Assembly: GCA_900465675.1 (NCBI GenBank)
Contig: UBJR01000030.1
Span: 24,706-88,705, forward strand
DNA length: 64,000 bases
Direction of reading: 5' to 3'
From: Hyphomicrobiales bacterium
Lineage (GTDB): Bacteria; Pseudomonadota; Alphaproteobacteria; Rhizobiales; Rhizobiaceae
Under the pieces are notes generated by a model, which was not told where the DNA came from, did no database searches, and saw nothing but the letters and a program-made list of their open reading frames with translations. Of the stretch, positions 43,321-50,059 are shown one piece after another; within the stretch, counting starts at the first letter, position 1; every line of letters begins with the position of its first letter. Both the position numbers and the translations under genes were made by a program.

Positions 43321-43424
43321 GCCTTTGCAAATCTGGAATCACTGGACAATCCGGTCTTCCGGCGGCATAAGCGAGTGAACGAATTCCAGTCCCGCTTGAC
43401 CTCTGGCAAGCACAAGGAACAGAC

Positions 43425-43820
43425 ATGAAGAACTTCCTGCTGCACATTTTCACCTGGTGGAACCACTACACGCTGGGAACACGGTTTGCGCTTCGCGGTT
43501 TCAAGCGTGTTGGCGAAGATGAGCTCGGCAATGTCTATTACGAAGGCGGCCTGTCTTCCTATGGCCTGCCGAAGCGCTGGGTGATCTACAGCGGCTATGC
43601 CGAAGCCTCGGCCATTCCTCCGGGCTGGCACGGCTGGATGCACCACCGCACCGACACCCCGCCATCGAAGGAAAACTACGCCGCCAAGGAATGGGAAAAG
43701 GCGCATCGCGCCAACCCGACCGGCTCGCCGCAGGCTTACCGCCCGCCGGGTTCGCTGTCGGCCACCGGCGAGCGTCCGCGTGTTACCGGCGACTACGACG
43801 CCTGGACGCCTGGTAACTGA
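43425..43820 (+). CDS. NDUFA12-like complex I accessory subunit
   Basis: 131 residues matching the NDUFA12/B17.2 family found in alphaproteobacteria and mitochondria, an accessory part of NADH:ubiquinone oxidoreductase. Diagnostic segments are LLHIFTWWNHYTLGTRF, GNVYYEGG, and PKRWVIYSGYAEASAIPPGWHGWMHH. It is encoded away from the nuo operon, as usual, and next to a DUF2155 gene. Confidence 0.94.
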   Translation: MKNFLLHIFTWWNHYTLGTRFALRGFKRVGEDELGNVYYEGGLSSYGLPKRWVIYSGYAEASAIPPGWHGWMHHRTDTPPSKENYAAKEWEKAHRANPTGSPQAYRPPGSLSATGERPRVTGDYDAWTPGN

Positions 43821-43938
43821 GTTCGCCGACCGCAAAGCGGGCCGTCCGGCCCGGCTTTTGGCCACAATTGACCTTTACCCGCAGGTTGGCCGCAGAAGCT
43901 GCGGCCATTATCATGAGATGCGGTGGAGACGGGTAGAT

Positions 43939-44376
43939 ATGCAGCTTTTCACGCGGAACCAGGTCCTGCGTGCCGCCGGGGTCGCCCTGGCGCTTGGCTC
44001 GCCGCTGTTGCCGCAGATTGCTTCTGCCGCGCGCATCGAAAACCCTGTCGCCGTCTTCTCGGGTCTCGACAAGATCACCGGCCGCATCACCACCTTCGAC
44101 GTCTATGTCAACGAAACGGTCCAGTTCGGCGCGTTGCAGGTGACGCCGAAGGCCTGCTATTCGCGCGACCAGTCGGAGGCGCAGAAGATCGACGGTTTCG
44201 TCGAAGTCGATGAAATCACCCTCGACCGCAAGATCCGCCGCATCTTCACCGGCTGGATGTTTGCCGACAGCCCGGGTCTGAACGCCGTCGAGCACCCGAT
44301 CTATGACGTCTGGCTGAAGGACTGCAAGGCGCAGTCGGACGTGCCGGCGCCGGATGGCGCGGCGAAGGCTAAGTAG
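43939..44376 (+). CDS. DUF2155 exported protein
   Basis: 145 residues with a signal peptide (MQLFTRNQVLRAAGVALALG...ASAARIENPVAVF). The mature part has the DUF2155 core: an ITTFDVYVNETVQFGALQVT strand pair, one Cys in KACYSRDQ, and IFTGWMFADSPGLNAVEHPIYDVWLKDCK. Two cysteines could form a disulfide. The role is unknown. ATG 43939 has GGAGACGGG upstream; an ATG seven codons earlier is possible. Confidence 0.88.
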   Translation: MQLFTRNQVLRAAGVALALGSPLLPQIASAARIENPVAVFSGLDKITGRITTFDVYVNETVQFGALQVTPKACYSRDQSEAQKIDGFVEVDEITLDRKIRRIFTGWMFADSPGLNAVEHPIYDVWLKDCKAQSDVPAPDGAAKAK

Positions 44377-44409
44377 AAATCTCTCTTGTTGGTTGGCCTT
44401 GGTGGCCGG

Positions 44410-44450
44410 CCCTCGTCCTTCGAGGCCCTTCGGGCACCTCAGGATGAGGG
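44410..44450 (-). repeat. Rhizobial intergenic palindromic repeat, copy 1
   Basis: Reads on the minus strand as CCTCATCCTGAGG, then GTGCCCGAAGGG, then CCTCGAAGGACGAGG, two short palindromes joined by a linker. It is inverted relative to copies 2 and 3 and resembles RIME-type Rhizobium intergenic elements (family knowledge). Confidence 0.75.
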
Positions 44451-44524
44451 GCGGAGTGGCTGTTGGTGTTGGAAGTACCCGTCGCTGGTTTTGATCTGGC
44501 TCCAAGCGGAGGCTTCCAAGAGAG

Positions 44525-44569
44525 CCCTCATCCTGAGGCGGGAGCGAAGCGCCCCTCGAAGGACGAGGG
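44525..44569 (+). repeat. Rhizobial intergenic palindromic repeat, copy 2
   Basis: CCTCATCCTGAGG and CCTCGAAGGACGAGG are separated by a different linker (CGGGAGCGAAGCGCC) from copies 1 and 3, so it is a second linker subtype. Confidence 0.75.
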
Positions 44570-44616
44570 AGGGCACACCCATCCCGCAATCCCGCGGTAA
44601 GCCAACTTCACGAGAG

Positions 44617-44657
44617 CCCTCCTCCTGAGGTGCCCGAACGGCCTCGAAGGACGAGGG
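44617..44657 (+). repeat. Rhizobial intergenic palindromic repeat, copy 3
   Basis: CCTCCTCCTGAGG and CCTCGAAGGACGAGG are joined by GTGCCCGAACGG, nearly the same as copy 1 in the opposite direction. It ends 11 bases before the aat stop and may act as its 3' RNA structure. Confidence 0.75.
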
Positions 44658-44668
44658 CGGGCGCTCCC

Positions 44669-45283
44669 CTAAAACTCCAGATGCGGCGAATCCATCGCTG
44701 CATCCAGCATCACCGCATATTCATCCTTCGGCACGTCGATCGCCCCGAAGGTCTTCAGATGCTCCGTGGTGAACTGCGTATCAAGCAGCCTGAACTCTTT
44801 GTCCTTCAGACGCTCGACCAGATGCACGAGGCAGATCTTCGAGGCGTCGGTGCGCCGCGAGAACATGCTCTCGCCGAAGAACGCCGCGCCCAGCGAGACG
44901 CCATAGAGTCCGCCGACAAGCGTATCGCCCTCCCAGGCCTCGACCGAATGCGCATGGCCGATGCGGTGGAGGGTCGAATAGAGCTGCCTGATAGTGCCGT
45001 TGATCCAGGTGCTCGGGCGCCCGGAGGTTTCCGCGGCGCAAGCCGAGATCACCGCATCGAAATCATGATTGAACCGGATGTCGAACGGTTTGCGGCGAAT
45101 GGTTTTCGCAAGGCTTTTGGAGATGTGGAAATCGGCGAGCGGGATGACGCCGCGAAGTTCGGGCTCGACCCAGAAGATCTCCGGGTCATCGGCCGATTCG
45201 GCCATCGGGAAGAGGCCGATGGAGTAGGCGCGCAGGAGGATCTCCGGGGTAATTCCTGGGGACTTCCTGCGCGACCCTGCCAT
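44669..45283 (-). CDS. aat: Leucyl/phenylalanyl-tRNA-protein transferase
   Basis: Adds Leu or Phe to proteins with N-terminal Arg or Lys, marking them for ClpAP. The 204-residue protein has ITPEILLRAYSIGLFPMAE, WVEPELRGVIPL and HSVEAWEGDTLVGGLYGVSLG, the family hallmarks. It is six bases after accC and probably in the same operon. Confidence 0.95.
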   Translation of the reverse strand: MAGSRRKSPGITPEILLRAYSIGLFPMAESADDPEIFWVEPELRGVIPLADFHISKSLAKTIRRKPFDIRFNHDFDAVISACAAETSGRPSTWINGTIRQLYSTLHRIGHAHSVEAWEGDTLVGGLYGVSLGAAFFGESMFSRRTDASKICLVHLVERLKDKEFRLLDTQFTTEHLKTFGAIDVPKDEYAVMLDAAMDSPHLEF

Positions 45284-45289
45284 TCGTGA

Positions 45290-46639
45290 TCAGGCCGGCT
45301 TGGTGCTGGCGAGATATTGTTCCAGCCAGTGGATGTCGTAGTCGCCATTCGCGATGTCCTGGTTCGAAACCAGATCCTGGAACAGCGGCAGCGTGGTCTT
45401 GATGCCATCGACGACGAATTCGTCCAGCGCGCGGCGCAGACGCATCATGCATTCGACGCGGGTGCGCCCGTGCACGATGAGCTTGCCGATCAGGCTGTCG
45501 TAGTAAGGCGGGATCTTGTAGCCCTGGTAGGCGCCGCTATCGATGCGAACGCCGAGGCCTCCCGGTGCGTGGAAATGCGTGATCGTGCCGGGCGAGGGCA
45601 CGAAGGTGCGCGCGTCTTCGGCGTTGATACGGCATTCGATGGCATGGCCCTCGAAATTCACTTCCGCCTGCGTCACCGACAGACCGCCGCCCGAGGCGAC
45701 GCGGATCTGTTCGTGCACGAGGTCGATGCCGGTGATGGCTTCGGTGACCGGGTGTTCCACCTGCAGACGGGTGTTCATTTCGATGAAATAGAACTCGCCG
45801 TTTTCATAGAGGAACTCGATCGTGCCGGCGCCGCGATACTTCAGCTTCTTCATGGCGTCGGCGCAGACCTGGCCGATCTTCATGCGCTGCTCGACATTGA
45901 GCGCCGGGGAATTGGCTTCTTCCCAGACCTTCTGGTGGCGGCGCTGCAGCGAGCAGTCGCGTTCGCCGAGATGGATCGCATTGCCTTCGCCATCGCCGAA
46001 CACCTGAACTTCGATGTGGCGCGGCTTGCCGAGATATTTTTCCATGTAGACGGCTTCGTTGCCGAAGGCGGCAGCCGCTTCGGTGCGGGCCGTCGACCAG
46101 GCTTCGATCACGTCGGCTTCGGATTTCGCGACCTTCATGCCGCGTCCGCCGCCGCCGGCGGTTGCCTTGATCAGAACGGGATAGCCGATTTCGGCCGCCG
46201 TCTTGATGGCGTCTTCTTCGGTCTTCACTTCGCCGTCGGAGCCCGGAACGACGGGGATGCCGAGTTCCTGCGCCGTCGTCTTGGCGGTGATCTTGTCGCC
46301 CATGATGCGGATGTGATCCGCAGTCGGGCCGATGAAGGTGATGCCGTGGGCCTCGAGAATATCCGCAAACTTGGCGTTTTCGGACAGGAAGCCGTAACCG
46401 GGATGCACGGCATCGGCACCGGTGATTTCGCAGGCTGCGACGATCTGGTGGATGTTCAGATAGCTGTCGCGCGACGGCGGAGGGCCGATGCAGACGCTCT
46501 CGTCGGCAAGGCGTACATGCATGGCGTCGGCATCGGCGGTGGAGTGAACCACGACGCAGGGAATGCCGAGCTCCTTGCAGGCGCGCAGGACGCGCAGCGC
46601 AATTTCGCCGCGGTTAGCAATGAGGATTTTCGAGACCAT
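45290..46639 (-). CDS. accC: Acetyl-CoA carboxylase biotin carboxylase subunit
   Basis: 449-residue ATP-grasp enzyme carboxylating biotin on AccB. The glycine-rich loop KATAGGGGRGMKVA, the HLGERDCSLQRRHQK segment and the FIEMNTRLQVEHPVTE catalytic region are all present. The accB stop lies ten bases upstream. Confidence 0.97.
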   Translation of the reverse strand: MVSKILIANRGEIALRVLRACKELGIPCVVVHSTADADAMHVRLADESVCIGPPPSRDSYLNIHQIVAACEITGADAVHPGYGFLSENAKFADILEAHGITFIGPTADHIRIMGDKITAKTTAQELGIPVVPGSDGEVKTEEDAIKTAAEIGYPVLIKATAGGGGRGMKVAKSEADVIEAWSTARTEAAAAFGNEAVYMEKYLGKPRHIEVQVFGDGEGNAIHLGERDCSLQRRHQKVWEEANSPALNVEQRMKIGQVCADAMKKLKYRGAGTIEFLYENGEFYFIEMNTRLQVEHPVTEAITGIDLVHEQIRVASGGGLSVTQAEVNFEGHAIECRINAEDARTFVPSPGTITHFHAPGGLGVRIDSGAYQGYKIPPYYDSLIGKLIVHGRTRVECMMRLRRALDEFVVDGIKTTLPLFQDLVSNQDIANGDYDIHWLEQYLASTKPA

Positions 46640-46649
46640 GATGCCCGCC

Positions 46650-47126
46650 TTATTCGATGACGACGAGGGCCTGGCCGTATTCGACGGGGCTGCCGTCTTC
46701 GACGAGGATTTCCGTGACCTTGCCTGACTTCGGCGACGGGATCTGGTTCATGGTCTTCATCGCTTCGATGATGAGCAGCGTCTGGCCTTCCTTGACGGTC
46801 GAGCCGACTTCGATGAAGGCGCGTGCGCCCGGAGCCGGTGCCATATAGACGGTGCCGACCATCGGGGCGCTGACCGTATTGGCCGGGTTGCGGGCCGGGG
46901 CAGCGGCGGCTGCCGGAGCGGCCGCAGGTGCGGCGGCTGCAGGCGCAGGCGCATAGGCCGGAGCGCCGCCGATCGGCGCCTGGACATATTGAACATTGCC
47001 GCCGCGCGAGACGCGGATGCGCAGATCTTCCTGCTCGACTTCGATTTCCGTCAGGTCCGTGTCGTTCAAGATGTTCGCGAGGTCACGGATCAGTGCCTGG
47101 TCGATACCCGATTTCTTTTCAGCCAT
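46650..47126 (-). CDS. accB: Acetyl-CoA carboxylase biotin carboxyl carrier protein
   Basis: 158 residues. The N-terminal helix region is followed by an Ala/Pro-rich linker (about residues 53-80) and a biotinyl domain with the modified Lys124 in EAMKTMNQI. It is encoded directly before accC. Confidence 0.97.
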   Translation of the reverse strand: MAEKKSGIDQALIRDLANILNDTDLTEIEVEQEDLRIRVSRGGNVQYVQAPIGGAPAYAPAPAAAAPAAAPAAAAAPARNPANTVSAPMVGTVYMAPAPGARAFIEVGSTVKEGQTLLIIEAMKTMNQIPSPKSGKVTEILVEDGSPVEYGQALVVIE

Positions 47127-47148
47127 GAGTGTTTGCCCTGTCTTCTTC

Positions 47149-47586
47149 TTATGCCGTAAGGTTCTTCAGCGCGTGAAGCGCCAGAATGTAGCTGTGAGGC
47201 CCGAAGCCGGCGATCACACCCTTGCAAGCGGGGGCAATCATCGACTTGTGGCGGAATTCTTCGCGTGCATGCACGTTAGAGATATGGAGCTCGATCACCG
47301 GAATGGAAATGGCCTTGATCGCATCATGCAGTGCAATGGATGTATGCGTGTAGGCTCCGGCATTGATCGCAACGCCTGCAGCCTTGTCGTTTGCTTCATG
47401 AAACCAGTCGACGAGCGCGCCTTCGTGGTTGCTCTGGCGGAAATCGATATCGAGACCGAGTTCCTGGCCCGCAGCCCTGCAATCCGCTTCGATGTCCTTG
47501 AGCGTCTTGCCGCCATAGATGCCGGGCTCTCTTTTGCCCAGCATGTTCAGGTTGGGCCCGTTCAGGACGAAAATGGTTTGCGTCAT
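47149..47586 (-). CDS. aroQ: Type II 3-dehydroquinate dehydratase
   Basis: Shikimate-pathway enzyme of 145 residues. It has LNGPNLNMLGKREPGIYG (with the catalytic Tyr), FRQSNHEG, NAGAYTHTSIALHDAI and ELHISNVHAREEFRHKS. ATG 47586 is chosen; an ATG at 47607 is an alternative. It starts the aroQ-accB-accC-aat run, with 22 bases to accB. Confidence 0.96.
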   Translation of the reverse strand: MTQTIFVLNGPNLNMLGKREPGIYGGKTLKDIEADCRAAGQELGLDIDFRQSNHEGALVDWFHEANDKAAGVAINAGAYTHTSIALHDAIKAISIPVIELHISNVHAREEFRHKSMIAPACKGVIAGFGPHSYILALHALKNLTA

Positions 47587-47731
47587 CGAGTGTTCCATTA
47601 AATGCACGAGGGCAACCTATAGACTCCCCATGCCCTTAATGAAAGCCCTTTGGGGTGGGCAGCCGGAATCGTGCCATATTTGTCCACATGGCTGAAACGC
47701 TTAGATTTTGGCGATTTGATGAGCGTCGCTC

Positions 47732-48490
47732 TCAGCAGCTCGTCTTGCCGCAGGTGCGCATGTTCTTGACCTTGGCTTCCAGGTCGTCGAAACCGACCGC
47801 GCCCTGCACCAGCTCGTTGCCGATGACGTAGGAGGGCGTGCCGGTGATGCCGAGCTTCTGGGCAAGGTCATAGGCATTCTGCACCGAAGACGTATCGGGG
47901 CTCTTTTCCATCTCGGCGCGGATCTGCTTTTCGTTGACGCCGAGCGAGGAGGCCACTTCGATGGCGCTGTCTTCGTCGGCGCGGCCTTCGCTGCCGAGCA
48001 GAGCCATGTGGAACTTCTCATATTTTTCAGGCGCCAGCTTGCGGAAAGCGTCGGACACCTTGTGCGCGGCAACCGATTCCGGGCCGAGGATCGGGAATTC
48101 CTTGAGCACGAAGCGGACGTTCTGGTCCTTCTTCAGCATCGTCTGCATGTCGGTCAGCGCGTGACGGCAATAGCCGCAATTGTAATCGAAGAACTCGACG
48201 ATGGTGACGTCACCCTTCGGGTTGCCGATCGAGATATCGTCCTTGGCTTCGAAAATGCTCTTGCTGTTTTCGCCGATCACCTGGTTGGCTTTGACGAGGC
48301 GGGCCTCTTCCTGCTTCTTCTGCAGGGCGTCCTGAACGTCGAGCATGATCTCGGGATTCTGGATCAGGTATTCCTTGATGAACTCGCCGAATTCCTTCTT
48401 CTGCGCATCGTCGAGAGCGGCAGCGGGAAGGGGCATCGCAAAGCTGGCAGCGAGCGCAAGGGCGGTGAAGGTTTTCGGAAAGAGAGCCAT
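47732..48490 (-). CDS. DsbA-family thiol-disulfide oxidoreductase
   Basis: Exported thioredoxin-fold protein of 252 residues. The signal peptide (MALFPKTFTALALAASFAMPLPAAALDD) is followed by a helical segment, then the redox motif CGYC in FFDYNCGYCRHAL and a cis-Pro region (ITGTPSYVIGNEL). It resembles the DsbA/ScsC-like group rather than classic DsbA. A second Cys pair lies at the C-terminus (CGKTSC). ATG 48490 follows GAGGACACA. Confidence 0.92.
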   Translation of the reverse strand: MALFPKTFTALALAASFAMPLPAAALDDAQKKEFGEFIKEYLIQNPEIMLDVQDALQKKQEEARLVKANQVIGENSKSIFEAKDDISIGNPKGDVTIVEFFDYNCGYCRHALTDMQTMLKKDQNVRFVLKEFPILGPESVAAHKVSDAFRKLAPEKYEKFHMALLGSEGRADEDSAIEVASSLGVNEKQIRAEMEKSPDTSSVQNAYDLAQKLGITGTPSYVIGNELVQGAVGFDDLEAKVKNMRTCGKTSC

Positions 48491-48692
48491 TGTGTCCTCG
48501 TCGGCTGATCGAATGCGATGCCGCTTCATAACATCGCCCGGTTAATGGGCTGAAACGTTCCGCATCAAATTACGGTGTGCGGCCCGGCCATCAAACAGGA
48601 TTTTTCTGGATCGCGGTGCAATCGCGGGATTGTGATGCACGTGATAATGCGGCAATTGTCTGGCCGCAATTGAATATCCGGAGTTTTAGCCC

Positions 48693-49850
48693 TTGTTTTC
48701 CGTATCGAAGCGCAGCGAAGTCGAGCCTTTCCACGCCATGGACGTTCTGGCCGAGGCGACCAAACGGCGTGCCGCCGGTCACCCGGTCATTTCCATGGCG
48801 GTCGGCCAGCCGTCTCATCCGGCACCGCAGGCAGCACTCGACGCGGCCCGCGCGGCGCTGACGGAAGGCAAGATCGGCTATACCGATGCGCTGGGTACGG
48901 CGCGGCTGAAACACGCGCTCGCCTGGCATTATCGCGATCGCCATGCGTTGGAGATCGATCCGGCGCGCATCGCCATCACGACCGGTTCCTCGGCCGGTTT
49001 CAATCTCGCCTTCCTGTCGCTTTTCGATGCCGGAGATGCGGTGGCTATCGCCAGGCCCGGCTATCCGGCCTATCGCAATATCCTTGGCGCACTTGGCCTG
49101 AAGGTGATCGAGGTCGCAGTGACGGCCGAGACGCATTTCACGCTGACGCCCGAAAGCCTTGAAGCGGCGCAGCGGGAGAGCGGCGTCAAGCTCAAGGGTA
49201 TCCTGCTCGCGAGCCCGGCAAATCCGACCGGAACGGTCACCGGCAGGGCGGCGCTGAAGGCGCTTGCCGATTATTGCGCCGCTCAATCGATCGCCTTCAT
49301 CTCCGACGAGATCTATCACGGCCTGACCTTTGCGGGCGAGGAGACGAGCGCGCTGGAACTGACCGACGAGGCGATCGTCATCAATTCCTTCTCGAAATAC
49401 TATTGCATGACCGGCTGGCGGATCGGCTGGATGGTTTTGCCGGAACGGCTGGTTCGCCCGATCGAGCGCGTTGCCCAGAGCCTCTATATCTCGCCGCCGG
49501 AACTGTCGCAGATCGCCGCGACGGCGGCGCTTGGAGCCGCTGCCGAGCTCGATGTCTACAAGGCGAGTTACGCCGCCAATCGCGATTTCCTGCTCCGCCG
49601 TTTGCCCGAAATCGGCCTGCCGGTGGCATCCCCGATGGACGGTGCCTTCTATGCCTATGTCGACGTGACGCGGTTCAGCAACGACAGCATGGCCTTTGCC
49701 AAGCGGATGCTGGCGGAGATCAATGTCGCCGCGACGCCGGGCCTCGATTTCGATCCGCTCGAAGGCAACAGGACGATGCGCATGTCTTACGCCGGCTCGC
49801 AAACTGAGATCGTCGAAGCCGTCGAGCGCATGGCCCTCTGGCTGAAATAG
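48693..49850 (+). CDS. Class I/II PLP-dependent aminotransferase
   Basis: 385 residues in the aspartate aminotransferase fold type I. The N-terminal MAVGQPSHPAP, the ASPANPTGTVTG segment, the SDEIYHGLTF helix and the PLP-binding Lys in SFSKYYCMTGWRIGW are clear. The substrate is not predictable; it is not typical AspC. It starts with TTG, with GGAG nine bases upstream. Confidence 0.9.
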   Translation: MFSVSKRSEVEPFHAMDVLAEATKRRAAGHPVISMAVGQPSHPAPQAALDAARAALTEGKIGYTDALGTARLKHALAWHYRDRHALEIDPARIAITTGSSAGFNLAFLSLFDAGDAVAIARPGYPAYRNILGALGLKVIEVAVTAETHFTLTPESLEAAQRESGVKLKGILLASPANPTGTVTGRAALKALADYCAAQSIAFISDEIYHGLTFAGEETSALELTDEAIVINSFSKYYCMTGWRIGWMVLPERLVRPIERVAQSLYISPPELSQIAATAALGAAAELDVYKASYAANRDFLLRRLPEIGLPVASPMDGAFYAYVDVTRFSNDSMAFAKRMLAEINVAATPGLDFDPLEGNRTMRMSYAGSQTEIVEAVERMALWLK

Positions 49851-50006
49851 AGTCCGCGCTCAAGCGCTTAGACGCATTTCCTGACTCATTTTGCCAGACA
49901 GGTGAATCAAGATCTGAAGAGGCTTGCTGCCGCGAGACAAAGCCGGATTGGCCTTCTCGACTTATCTCGGATGCCCCTTTCCAATCTCTCCCGGATACGG
50001 AATCAA

Positions 50007-50038
50007 AAAAGCCGGCTGTGTCACCACAGCCGGCTTTT
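50007..50038. terminator. Bidirectional terminator between the aminotransferase gene and rne
   Basis: AAAAGCCGGCTGTG and CACAGCCGGCTTTT form a perfect 14-bp stem with a TCAC loop; A and T runs allow action on either strand. Confidence 0.88.
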
Positions 50039-50059
50039 CATTGATCAATCAGCGGTCTC

